Positions 17,049 to 24,879 of a DNA stretch of 36,892 nucleotides are shown here, piece after piece (position 1 is the first letter of the stretch; each line of letters starts with the position of its first letter). The position numbers were made by a program, and so were the translations under genes. This DNA is from Comamonadaceae bacterium (GTDB lineage Bacteria > Pseudomonadota > Gammaproteobacteria > Burkholderiales > Burkholderiaceae_C). Where the stretch lies: positions 1-36,892 of the forward strand of contig CANBWP010000025.1 in NCBI GenBank assembly GCA_947373185.1, written 5' to 3'. The notes below the pieces were generated by a model. That model did not search any database and was not told the DNA's origin. It saw nothing but the letters and a program-made list of their open reading frames with translations.

Positions 17049-17915
17049 TCAATCGCGGGCTGTGCCGCGCAAACCAGAACGCTGAACAGCACGCTCAAGC
17101 GTGCCATTGCGTTCGACTTCTTTGGCAAATTCTTCTAAGTAGCTGCGCCCTGCATCGCGCCCCTTGGGGATGGCCATGGCCAAATTCTCCAAGCCCCAGC
17201 GGCCCTTCAAAACGCGGCTACCTGGAATGGCATCCGACATTTCAAACAAGATGCCTTTGTTGGTGGCAAACGCATCAACTTGTTGCGTGTTGAGCATCGT
17301 TTGCGCCTTGGCCAAAGAGTCGGCAGGCAAAACCTTGGCATGTGTGTAAAGTTGCGTCAGCACACCCTGCGAAGAACTGCCCTGACTGACCCCAACTTTC
17401 ATGCCGGGCACATCCATCTCTTGAACAGATGTCAAAGGGCTTTGAGCTGTGACCAAATAACCCAACTCCAAGCGAACCATGGGCAAGGTGAAATCAACAT
17501 CCTTGGCGCGCAACGCTGTGGCATTGGTAAAGGTCAAGTCAACTTGGCCTGCTTTCAAAGCCTCCAGCACTTGTGCCACCCGATCAAACGTCACCATTTG
17601 AACAGGCACGTTCAAGCGCTGCGCCAAGGCATTGCCTAAATCCAAAGCAATGCCCACACTCTCCCCTGACTTGGGATCTTTGACCCAAGAGGTCGGACTG
17701 CCCGGATAGACGCCCACTCTCAAAATACCAGAGGGTGCCAGCGCTTCACGAACCTCTGTGCTGACAGACTCCTTTTTGGCAGTGCGTTCAGTCTCAGAGG
17801 GTTTCGCAATGATGGTGAGGTTGAAACACGCACTCAAACTGAGCAGCAATGTCAACGCACTCAGCATGCGCCAAAACATGGACGCTCTGAAGTTTGGAAG
17901 GACTGTGAGGTTCAT
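17049..17915 (-). CDS. SBP_bac_3-type periplasmic binding lipoprotein inside the pmd operon
   Basis: A 288-residue type II periplasmic binding protein related to polar-amino-acid receptors: ILRVGVYPGSPTSWVKDPKS, GIALDLGNALAQRL, KAGQVDLTFTNATALRAKDV, MKVGVSQGSSSQ and the C-terminal VERNGTLERAV are typical. The N-terminus has a lipobox ending at Cys30 (LSLSAC), so it should be lipid-anchored rather than free. ATG at 17915 has AAAGG eight bases upstream. No amino-acid ABC permease or ATPase lies nearby, and SBP_bac_3 genes are not part of the described pmd operon. It lies between pmdF and the Bug gene, in the same direction. It might be a sensor, a receptor borrowing another permease, or a binding protein for a pathway acid. 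Confidence 0.85.
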   Translation of the reverse strand: MNLTVLPNFRASMFWRMLSALTLLLSLSACFNLTIIAKPSETERTAKKESVSTEVREALAPSGILRVGVYPGSPTSWVKDPKSGESVGIALDLGNALAQRLNVPVQMVTFDRVAQVLEALKAGQVDLTFTNATALRAKDVDFTLPMVRLELGYLVTAQSPLTSVQEMDVPGMKVGVSQGSSSQGVLTQLYTHAKVLPADSLAKAQTMLNTQQVDAFATNKGILFEMSDAIPGSRVLKGRWGLENLAMAIPKGRDAGRSYLEEFAKEVERNGTLERAVQRSGLRGTARD

Positions 17916-17958
17916 CGTTTGACCTTTTGAAATGCACAAGGGACTTGATCCATTCAGA

Positions 17959-18642
17959 TCAATCGATGTATTTCAAACCTGCTTTGGCCAAAGGTTCCCG
18001 CATGTTGTACATGTCCAAGCCCAAAACGCCAGCGGCCAATTTGGCGCGCTTCTCGCCTTCGTTGGACTCACGTGCTTCTGCCGCATCGGCCACTTTGTGC
18101 GCCCACTGAGCAGGCACCACCACCACGCCGTCGTCGTCTGCCACGATGGCGTCACCTGGATTGACACTGACACCCGCGCAAACCACAGGAATGTTGACCG
18201 AGCCCAAAGTGGACTTGATCGTGCCTTTGGCGCTGACGCCTTTGCTCCAAACAGGAAAGCCCATGGCCGTGAGTTCACGGATGTCGCGCACGCCAGCATC
18301 GATGACCAAGGCCTTGGCGCCGCGCGCCATGAAGGACGTCGCCAACAAATCGCCGAAAAAACCATCGCAGTTGTCTGCACTGAGGGCAGCGACCACAATA
18401 TCGCCTGGTTGAATTTGCTCTGCCACAACGTGCATCATCCAGTTGTCGCCCGGGTGCAAAAGCACAGTCACAGCGGTGCCGGAGACAGGCGCGCCGCTGT
18501 AGATGGGGCGCATGTATTTTTGCATCAAGCCCACGCGGCCCATGGCCTCGTGCACCGTGGCCACGCCAAAGCGGCCCAGTTTGTCGACGGCCGCTTTGTC
18601 TGCGCGGGAAATGTTGCGTTTCACAATGCCAAGTTCTGTCAT
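17959..18642 (-). CDS. pmdF: 4-carboxy-4-hydroxy-2-oxoadipate aldolase
   Basis: A 227-residue class II aldolase of the RraA-like fold that splits CHA to pyruvate and oxaloacetate and usually also decarboxylates oxaloacetate. The core [20 protein letters not shown] leads to the Arg119-Asp120 pair (GVRDIRE) that binds pyruvate and the Mg ion, and [15 protein letters not shown] is the usual C-terminal block. ATG at 18642 gives the family length (Sphingobium LigK is about 228 residues) with GGAA five bases upstream; an in-frame TTG at 18681 is less likely. It follows pmdE as in the Comamonas operon. The last pathway step is thus encoded here and yields central metabolites directly. Confidence 0.95.
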   Translation of the reverse strand: MTELGIVKRNISRADKAAVDKLGRFGVATVHEAMGRVGLMQKYMRPIYSGAPVSGTAVTVLLHPGDNWMMHVVAEQIQPGDIVVAALSADNCDGFFGDLLATSFMARGAKALVIDAGVRDIRELTAMGFPVWSKGVSAKGTIKSTLGSVNIPVVCAGVSVNPGDAIVADDDGVVVVPAQWAHKVADAAEARESNEGEKRAKLAAGVLGLDMYNMREPLAKAGLKYID

Positions 18643-18696
18643 GACGGTTCCAATGATTGAGGGTGTATCGAATTGACTCAAAAGTCTGGTGAAAAT

Positions 18697-19743
18697 TTAC
18701 AGACCTTTGGCCTTTAAGTGCGCGTCCAAGCGGGGGAACACACGGCGTGTGTTGCCTTCATAAATTTTAAAGCGCTGCTCTTCGTTCAAGATGTTGGAAG
18801 ACTGGATGTAACGCTTGGTGTCGTCAAAGTAATGGCCTGTTTCTGGGTCTATGCCGCGAACAGCACCAATCATTTCTGACGCAAACAAAATGTTGTCGAC
18901 AGGAATCACTTTGGTCAACAAGTCAATGCCGGGCTGGTGGTACACGCAGGTGTCAAAGAAGATGTTGTTCAGCAGGTGGTCTTGCAACAAGGGTTTTTTG
19001 AGTTCTTGGGCCAAACCGCGGAAGCGACCCCAGTGGTAAGGGACCGCACCGCCGCCATGCGGAATCAAGAATTTCAAAGTCGGGAAATCTTTGAACAAGT
19101 CAGAGGTCAAGCATTGCATGAACGCGGTGGTGTCCGCATTCAGGTAATGCGCGCCTGTGGTGTGGAAACAGCTGTTGCAGCTGGTGCTGACGTGAATCAT
19201 GGCGGGGATGTCGTACTCCACCATCTTTTCGTAAATGGGGTACCACTGTTTGTCGCTCAAAGCGGGTGACGTCCAATGGCCACCCGATGGATCGGGATTC
19301 AGGTTGATGCCCACATTGCCGTACTCTTTGACGCAGCGCTCGAGTTCAGGAATGCAAGTGGCAGGGTCCACGCCAGGTGACTGGGGCAGCATGGCCACAG
19401 GCACAAAGTTGTCAGGAAACAACTGGCTGACGCGGTAGCACAACTCATTGCAAATGGCAGCCCAGGTAGACGACACATTGAAGTCGCCAATATGGTGGGC
19501 CATGAAACTGGCGCGGGGGCTGAACAAGGTCAGGTCCGAGCCGCGCTCTTTCATCAAACGCAATTGATTGGTTTCAATCGACTCGCGCAATTCGTCATCG
19601 CTGATTTTGAGGTCGGCCACTTTGGGGCCCAACTCTGGCGTGTTCAAATTCGCAATTTGTGCATTGCGCCAATTTTCCAAGGCTTTGGGCGCCGTGGTGT
19701 AGTGACCATGACAGTCAATGATCAATGGATTTTGGGTGCTCAT
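18697..19743 (-). CDS. pmdE: 4-oxalomesaconate hydratase
   Basis: A 348-residue amidohydrolase-superfamily hydratase that adds water to the enol/tautomer of 4-oxalomesaconate to give CHA. Zinc ligands His12 and His14 lie in IDCHGHYTTAPKALENW; other LigJ-type blocks are LTLFSPRASFMAHHIGD, GINLNPDPSGGHW, PAMIHVSTSCN, IPHGGGAVPYHWGRFRGLA and EMIGAVRGIDPETGHYFDD, which agree almost residue for residue with Sphingobium LigJ as remembered. ATG at 19743 has GGA seven bases upstream; a TTG four codons earlier is a weaker choice. It lies between pmdU and pmdF in the expected order, but the pmdK permease gene found there in Comamonas sp. E6 is missing. Confidence 0.96.
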   Translation of the reverse strand: MSTQNPLIIDCHGHYTTAPKALENWRNAQIANLNTPELGPKVADLKISDDELRESIETNQLRLMKERGSDLTLFSPRASFMAHHIGDFNVSSTWAAICNELCYRVSQLFPDNFVPVAMLPQSPGVDPATCIPELERCVKEYGNVGINLNPDPSGGHWTSPALSDKQWYPIYEKMVEYDIPAMIHVSTSCNSCFHTTGAHYLNADTTAFMQCLTSDLFKDFPTLKFLIPHGGGAVPYHWGRFRGLAQELKKPLLQDHLLNNIFFDTCVYHQPGIDLLTKVIPVDNILFASEMIGAVRGIDPETGHYFDDTKRYIQSSNILNEEQRFKIYEGNTRRVFPRLDAHLKAKGL

Positions 19744-19778
19744 GGATAGGTCCAATCAGAAAAAGAAGAACGAAAAAT

Positions 19779-20924
19779 TTAAGCAGGCGTGTTGCCAGAC
19801 CACAATGAGGCAGGCACCATGGCCTCGCCTCGCATCAGCAAACGTGCGGTGCGCAGCAAGGCTGCTTGTGTCACGTTTTGACCACCCGGCAATTGGGGGG
19901 CCGCTTCGGTTTGCAAGGCCACACTGAACTCGCCAGTGGGATGCTCGACCGACACATTCTTAGTGGCCCCCGTAGGCATCACGGCCACCCCATCGCACAC
20001 AGAACCTTGCAAGACACAGGCGGTGCCCACCGTGACGGCAGCCAACACACCAATGGCATCGTGACAAACGTGCGGAATGAAACTTCGTGTGGCAATGGCA
20101 CCACCGTTTTGGGGCGGTGCAATCAGGGTCATTTTGGGATAATTCTTTTGGCGCACATCGCCCAAGCCCATCATCAGGGACACTTGCAAACGCAAGGCTT
20201 CGATTTTGGTTTTGAGTTCGGTGTCAGCATTCATGTCAGCCACCGATTCATAACCAGTGCGGCCTATGTCTGCGGCCTTGAACATGACCAAGGGCATGCC
20301 GTTGTCGACGCAGGTGACGTCGATGGTAAAGGGCGCAAAACCCTCACCCTGCACCGTCAAAGTGTCTTTGACATTGCCCGTTGGCAAGAGACCCGAACAG
20401 ACTGAACCGGCGGTGTCCAAGAAATTGATGGTCACGGGCGCCGAGGTGCCTGGCGCTCCGTCGATTCTGGCGGTTCCTTCGTATTGCACCAAGCCGCCTG
20501 TGGTGTCCACCGTGATGTCGCACTGCATGTCGGTGTTCAAGGTCAGCACTCGGAAAGTGCTTTGCTTGCCCTGCACCTTCACCAAACCAGTCTCAATGGC
20601 AAATGGCACGACCGCAGCCAGCATGTTGCCGCAATTGGGCGTCGTGTCGACCGTTTCTTTGTCGGGCTGCAATTGGGCAAACAAAAAATCCAAGGCCACA
20701 CCGGGCACGCTGCTTTTGCGAACGATGCCCACCTTGCTGGTTAAAGGGTGTGCGCCGCCCAAGCCATCAATTTGGCGTTTGTCGGGCGAGCCCATGGCGG
20801 CCAACAAAACCTTGTCACGCAAGCCTATGTCGGAAGGCAAATCAGCTTCGTTAAAGAAAGGGCCTTTGGAGGTGCCGCCTCGCATGAGCAAGCAAGGAAT
20901 CGCCGTTTGCGCTGTGTGTTTCAT
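19779..20924 (-). CDS. pmdU: 4-oxalomesaconate tautomerase (PrpF/GalD family)
   Basis: A 381-residue PrpF-family isomerase with the two-domain diaminopimelate-epimerase fold. Motifs: CLLMRGGTSKGPFF at residues 11-24, GGAHPLTSKVGIV at 56-68, and Cys98 in TTPNCGNM, the conserved active-site cysteine region. It isomerises the keto form of 4-oxalomesaconate to the tautomer used by the PmdE hydratase, as PmdU of Comamonas sp. E6 and GalD of Pseudomonas putida do. It is the first gene of the operon and is read divergently from a LysR gene across 148 bases. The ribosome site before 20924 is weak. Other PrpF-type isomerases look similar, but the context settles the role. Confidence 0.93.
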   Translation of the reverse strand: MKHTAQTAIPCLLMRGGTSKGPFFNEADLPSDIGLRDKVLLAAMGSPDKRQIDGLGGAHPLTSKVGIVRKSSVPGVALDFLFAQLQPDKETVDTTPNCGNMLAAVVPFAIETGLVKVQGKQSTFRVLTLNTDMQCDITVDTTGGLVQYEGTARIDGAPGTSAPVTINFLDTAGSVCSGLLPTGNVKDTLTVQGEGFAPFTIDVTCVDNGMPLVMFKAADIGRTGYESVADMNADTELKTKIEALRLQVSLMMGLGDVRQKNYPKMTLIAPPQNGGAIATRSFIPHVCHDAIGVLAAVTVGTACVLQGSVCDGVAVMPTGATKNVSVEHPTGEFSVALQTEAAPQLPGGQNVTQAALLRTARLLMRGEAMVPASLWSGNTPA

Positions 20925-21072
20925 GGATCTGACCCGAGGAAAAGAGAGTGCGCCACAAAGGCACTGAAGATTTGCATTGTCAGCGCCAATGCCTGGCCAG
21001 CCTAGGGGGAACCCGCACTATCAGTTAGATCAAAACCACATAACATGAGGTGAGATATGGCAAAATTGCCGC
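20925..21072. promoter_or_regulatory. Divergent control region between pmdU and the LysR gene
   Basis: The 148-base gap must hold both promoters. LysR-type regulators usually bind such gaps at T-N11-A sites; ATCAGTTAGAT at about 21019-21029, with ATC/GAT arms, is a weak candidate. GGCAA-AA-TTGCC at 21059-21070 is a perfect five-base inverted repeat ending two bases before the LysR start codon and could be an autoregulatory site. No confident -35/-10 pair was identified on either strand. Confidence 0.5.
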
Positions 21073-21984
21073 ATGGACCTCAAGCAATTGGAATATTTTG
21101 TCAGGGTGGCCGAAATGGGCAGTTTTACCCGTGCGGCCATTGCCCTGAATGTGGCGCAGCCCGCATTGAGCCGACAAGTTCGGCTCTTGGAAGTGGAGCT
21201 GCGACAAAACCTTTTGAAACGCAATGGCCGGGGCGCCAGCCCCACCGAAGCTGGGCAACTGCTCTTAGAACACGGCCGAGGCATCTTGCACCAAGTTGAA
21301 CGGGCCCGGGAAGAATTGGCGCGCGCCCGCAGCGGTCTCACAGGACGTGTAGCGCTGGGTCTCCCCCCGAGCGTTGCCCGCATGTTGACCGTTCCCCTGA
21401 CCCGCGCCTTCCGAGAAAAAATGCCAGACGCGCATCTGTCGATCAGTGAAGGGCTCTCAGCAGGCATGCAGGAAAGTTTGCTCACCGGCCGTTTGGACAT
21501 CGCCTTGCTTTACAACGCCACAACGACCACTGGCTTAGAGCTGACACCGCTTCTCAAGGAAGAACTTTGGCTTGTACAACCCCGCCCGCCAGGCTTGCAA
21601 GAAGACCCACCACCTCCCCCCATCAGTTTGAAAGACGTCGCTCATTTGCCCTTGGTCATTCCGAGTCGGCCCAACGCCATCCGCATGCATGTTGAATCGG
21701 AAATGGCAGACTTGGGCTGCCGACCCCACATTGCACTGGAGATTGATGGTGTGACTGCCATTTTGGAATTGGTGGAGGACGGCGCAGGCTCGGCCATTTT
21801 GTCGCGCAATGCCGTGACCAAATCGATCAAGCCCTCTGCTTTCGTGACCCGCCCCATTTCAAACCCACGTCTGAGCATTCAACTCAGTACCGCTGTGAGC
21901 TCGCAAAGGCCCAGCACCTTGACACAACAAGCCACTTTGAATCTGATACGCAATACGGCTCAAAATTTACTGGACACTTTTTAA
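21073..21984 (+). CDS. pmdR: LysR-family regulator, probable PmdR-type activator of the pmd operon
   Basis: A 303-residue LysR-type regulator. The winged helix-turn-helix covers residues 1-60 (MDLKQLEYFVRVAEMGSFTR, then NVAQPALSRQVRLLE), followed by a linker helix and a two-lobe effector domain from about residue 90 (GRVALGLPPSV, RLDIALLYN). Divergent placement from pmdU matches PmdR of Comamonas, which controls the pmd operon in response to protocatechuate; the name rests on position and family rather than specific residues. Its start codon lacks a clear ribosome site, whereas GAGGTGAG lies before an out-of-frame ATG at 21057. A Bug-receptor gene follows two bases after the stop, so the two are co-transcribed. 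Confidence 0.88.
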   Translation: MDLKQLEYFVRVAEMGSFTRAAIALNVAQPALSRQVRLLEVELRQNLLKRNGRGASPTEAGQLLLEHGRGILHQVERAREELARARSGLTGRVALGLPPSVARMLTVPLTRAFREKMPDAHLSISEGLSAGMQESLLTGRLDIALLYNATTTTGLELTPLLKEELWLVQPRPPGLQEDPPPPPISLKDVAHLPLVIPSRPNAIRMHVESEMADLGCRPHIALEIDGVTAILELVEDGAGSAILSRNAVTKSIKPSAFVTRPISNPRLSIQLSTAVSSQRPSTLTQQATLNLIRNTAQNLLDTF

Positions 21985-21986
21985 CC

Positions 21987-22976
21987 ATGACACTCAAGCC
22001 ACTGTTAGCCCCTCTCGTGTTGTTGTGCACAGTCTGTGCTGTTTCGGCGCAAACCACCAGCGCGGGAACGGCCCCCACCTATCCGCAAAAACCCATTCGC
22101 ATGATCGTGCCTTTCACACCAGGCGGCAGCACCGACATTTTGGCCAGGTCGATTGGCCAAGAGCTGACCAAGGCCTGGGGGCAAAGCGTCATCATTGAAA
22201 ACATTGCGGGTGCTGGCGGCAGCATCGGTGCCGACAAAGTGGCCAAGTCAGCAGCTGACGGCTATACCCTGCTGATGGGCCACATTGGCACCTTGGCCGT
22301 CAACCCCAGCCTTTACCCCAAACTGCCCTACAACCCCGTGAAAGATTTCTCGCCCGTGGCCTGGGTGGCGCGCGTGCCCAATGTCTTGGTGGTCAATCCC
22401 AATGTGCCCGCCAAAACCGTGCCCGAGTTGGTGGCATTGGCCAAATCCAAACCCGGCCAGCTCAGTTATGGCTCTGGTGGCAACGGCAGTGCGGCCAACT
22501 TGGCCACCGAGTACTTCAAGATGCAAACAGAAACAGCCATCTTGCACATTCCCTATCGCGGCACAGCGCCTGCCGTGACAGACCTGATGGGCGGGCAAAT
22601 TCAGATGTTGTTCACAGGTGCACCTGCGGTGATTGGCCAAATTAAAAATGGCCAATTGCGCGCCCTCGCAGTGTCCAGTCCGAAGCGCATAGAAGCCTTG
22701 CCCGACGTGCCCACCGTGGCTGAGGCCGGTTACAAAAACTTTGAGGCAGACCAGTGGTACGGGGTGGTGGCACCTGCAGGCACACCGCGCGAGATTGTGC
22801 TGAAGTTGAATCAGCAGATCAATGTGGCGCTCAACTCAGCAGACATGAAGAGACGCTTGAACACCGAAGGCGCCATCGGGACGCCTGAGACCCCAGAGGC
22901 CTTTGGCAAATTGATCGTCCAAGAAATTGAACGCTGGCGACCCGTCATCAGCTCTGGCCGCGTTAAAGCAGATTGA
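21987..22976 (+). CDS. Bug-family periplasmic receptor linked to the LysR gene
   Basis: A 329-residue exported receptor: signal peptide MTLKPLLAPLVLLCTVCAVS to about residue 21, then TYPQKPIRMIVPFTPGGSTD, ENIAGAGGSIGADKVAKSA, YGSGGNGSAANLATEYF and IPYRGTAPAVTDLMGGQ, all Bug signatures. It begins two bases after the LysR stop, so it is made with the regulator rather than with the catabolic operon. That pairing suggests a ligand that is also the signal, although a direct receptor-regulator link is not shown. No TctAB partner is nearby. The last 14 bases overlap the 3-prime end of the AEC permease gene on the other strand. Confidence 0.92.
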   Translation: MTLKPLLAPLVLLCTVCAVSAQTTSAGTAPTYPQKPIRMIVPFTPGGSTDILARSIGQELTKAWGQSVIIENIAGAGGSIGADKVAKSAADGYTLLMGHIGTLAVNPSLYPKLPYNPVKDFSPVAWVARVPNVLVVNPNVPAKTVPELVALAKSKPGQLSYGSGGNGSAANLATEYFKMQTETAILHIPYRGTAPAVTDLMGGQIQMLFTGAPAVIGQIKNGQLRALAVSSPKRIEALPDVPTVAEAGYKNFEADQWYGVVAPAGTPREIVLKLNQQINVALNSADMKRRLNTEGAIGTPETPEAFGKLIVQEIERWRPVISSGRVKAD

Positions 22977-23916
22977 GATCTTTCAGCACCCACAGCATGG
23001 CGTTCAAGCTGACGAAGGACGCCATGGTGGTGACCAACAAAGCCGCCGCACTCAAACCGTCGTGGCCGTGCTTTTGGGTCAAGATGGGGTAAATGCCCAT
23101 CATGGGCATGGCGCATGTGAGCAAGGCGGCCGTGCGCAAGACAGGGTCATGAATCGGCAACAAAAACACCGTCACGGCCAACATCACCAAGGGGTGCAAC
23201 AACAATTTGCCAGCGGCTATTTGCGCGACGCGTGGGCCCATGCCCTGCACCGGCAAACCGACCAAACTGCCACCAATCACAAACAAGGACAATGCGCCGC
23301 TGGCCTGTGCAAACAGGGTCACCGTGCGGTTCAAACTGGCGGGCAATTGCCACTCAAACCAAGAGAAACAAAAGCCCAGCACAATGCCCCAAATCATGGG
23401 ATTTTTGAGCATGCCCTTGAGGGTTTGCCACAAAGCAGTCTGCCATTTGTTGTCAGCTTGCCCCGTTTCAGCCCACGCCAACAACAAGGGGATGATCAAC
23501 AGGTTCTCAACAATCATGTTGAGGGCCAAAGCGACACCTGCCACCGCGGCCAAGGGCCCCAAACTCAAGAGCATGACAGGGTAGCCGACAAAACCACTGT
23601 TGGGACAACTCATGCCCATGGCCATGCAACTGCTCAAACTGCGGCTCAATTGACCCACCCGAACAGCCCATGCAATGCTGATGCTCAGGGTGATGAGCGA
23701 GGCCACGGCATAGGCGCTGACATACTCCGAATTCAAAATTTCACCCACCTTGCGCTGCGACAAGGCATTGAAGAGCAAGGCTGGCATGGCCACCTTGACC
23801 ACAAAAGTGCCAAACGCGCGCATGTCGGTTTTTTGGAAGATGCCTGCGCGTGTTAAAGCATAGCCCAAGGCAATGGCAATGTAGATGGGGGCTGTGATGG
23901 CCAGAATGTCAAACAT
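22963..23916 (-). CDS. AEC-family (auxin efflux carrier-like) permease
   Basis: A 317-residue integral membrane protein with about ten hydrophobic segments in two halves, typical of AEC-family permeases such as malonate transporters. Recognisable parts are IYIAIALGYALTRAGIF near the N-terminus and SCPNSGFVGYPVMLLSLGP in the middle (NSGFxGxP is an AEC motif). ATG at 23916 overlaps the stop of the upstream dehydrogenase gene by one base (TGATG), so it is co-translated; an in-frame extension upstream is not needed. It is the last gene of a long minus-strand run and its 3-prime end overlaps a convergent Bug gene by 14 bases. The substrate is unknown; a dicarboxylate or hydroxy-acid is plausible. 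Confidence 0.9.
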   Translation of the reverse strand: MFDILAITAPIYIAIALGYALTRAGIFQKTDMRAFGTFVVKVAMPALLFNALSQRKVGEILNSEYVSAYAVASLITLSISIAWAVRVGQLSRSLSSCMAMGMSCPNSGFVGYPVMLLSLGPLAAVAGVALALNMIVENLLIIPLLLAWAETGQADNKWQTALWQTLKGMLKNPMIWGIVLGFCFSWFEWQLPASLNRTVTLFAQASGALSLFVIGGSLVGLPVQGMGPRVAQIAAGKLLLHPLVMLAVTVFLLPIHDPVLRTAALLTCAMPMMGIYPILTQKHGHDGLSAAALLVTTMASFVSLNAMLWVLKDLNLL

Positions 23917-24830
23917 CAAGCGCCTTGTTTTCTGGCCGCCAACAAGCAATCGGCATAGTCTTGCCAGGTGGCATTGGCCGGCAGATCTTGAAACACGCCT
24001 GCTGCGGCTTGATCAGACACCCATTGCTGTTTGTCTGCTGTGGCCAGCGCCATCCAGGGCTCGAAGCCCGCTTCTTTGACAGTGTTGGCCGCCTCACGCA
24101 TTTCTTCGGCGCGACGTTTGCCGTGTTGCACCACGCGACTGAAAAAATAAGCCCCTTGCAAAGACCAATCTATCTGCGGAAAGGTTTCCTGCAAAGTGGG
24201 CAACACATGGTCTTCCACGCCATAAGCGCGCGCCGTGGCGTAGCTTTCAATGACCAAGGCTTCGAGGCCTTTGATCATCACGCTGCGGCTCATTTTGATG
24301 GCGCTGGCCACGCCCAATTGGTCACTCACGGGTTTGGCATCCAAGCCCCACTGGGACAGGAACTCAGCCAGTTCTGGGGCTTTCTGCCCGCCCAACAACA
24401 TGGGCACTTTGATGCCGTAGGGGGGCACGGACGTCATGACGCCCGCTTCGACATAAAAGCCACCCGCAGCATCCATCAAAGCGGCGCACTGTTTCTTGGT
24501 GCCAGGTGACGCTGAGTTGAGATCGAGATAGACCGTGCCAGGCTTCAAGCTGCGCGCAGCTTGTGTCGCCACGGACAGTGTGTTGGACGCTGTCACGGCC
24601 GAGATGATGAACGGGCTGTGTGCACACAACTCGGCCATCGAAGTCATGGCATGAATGCCATGCTGGCGGGCATGGTCTGTTTCTGTTTGCTGCAAATCTG
24701 GGTGGGCTGCATCCACAAATTTCAAGTCCCAAGCCGCCACAGACGAGACGCCTGTTTTGTCCTTCAAACCCAAGGCGAAGGTTTTGCCAACCTCGCCGTA
24801 ACCGATCAAACCAATGGCAGAGAAATTCAT
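23916..24830 (-). CDS. Beta-hydroxyacid dehydrogenase with DUF1932 C-terminal domain
   Basis: A 304-residue NAD(P)-dependent dehydrogenase of the 6-phosphogluconate/3-hydroxyisobutyrate type. The Rossmann motif is GLIGYGEVG (7-15), the substrate loop is DLNSASPG (103-110), and Lys179 (ASAIKMSRS) is the expected catalytic lysine. The C-terminus has HGKRRAEEMREAANTVKEAG, characteristic of the DUF1932 domain. ATG at 24830 has GAGGT about five bases upstream. It lies between a Bug receptor and an AEC permease with tight spacing, so the three may form a small uptake-and-oxidation cassette for a hydroxy acid. The substrate is not known and no protocatechuate-pathway step requires it. Confidence 0.88.
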   Translation of the reverse strand: MNFSAIGLIGYGEVGKTFALGLKDKTGVSSVAAWDLKFVDAAHPDLQQTETDHARQHGIHAMTSMAELCAHSPFIISAVTASNTLSVATQAARSLKPGTVYLDLNSASPGTKKQCAALMDAAGGFYVEAGVMTSVPPYGIKVPMLLGGQKAPELAEFLSQWGLDAKPVSDQLGVASAIKMSRSVMIKGLEALVIESYATARAYGVEDHVLPTLQETFPQIDWSLQGAYFFSRVVQHGKRRAEEMREAANTVKEAGFEPWMALATADKQQWVSDQAAAGVFQDLPANATWQDYADCLLAARKQGA

Positions 24831-24879
24831 ACGTGACCTCTTGAAAACGGGTGGCATATTGCCCTGCGGCGCACTTGCT

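Noticed and set aside
17959..18681. TTG start codons extending pmdF (18681) and, similarly, pmdE (19755), the VOC gene (8009) and the amidohydrolase (36114)
   Set aside because: In each case a nearby in-frame ATG gives the family length, usually with a better ribosome site.
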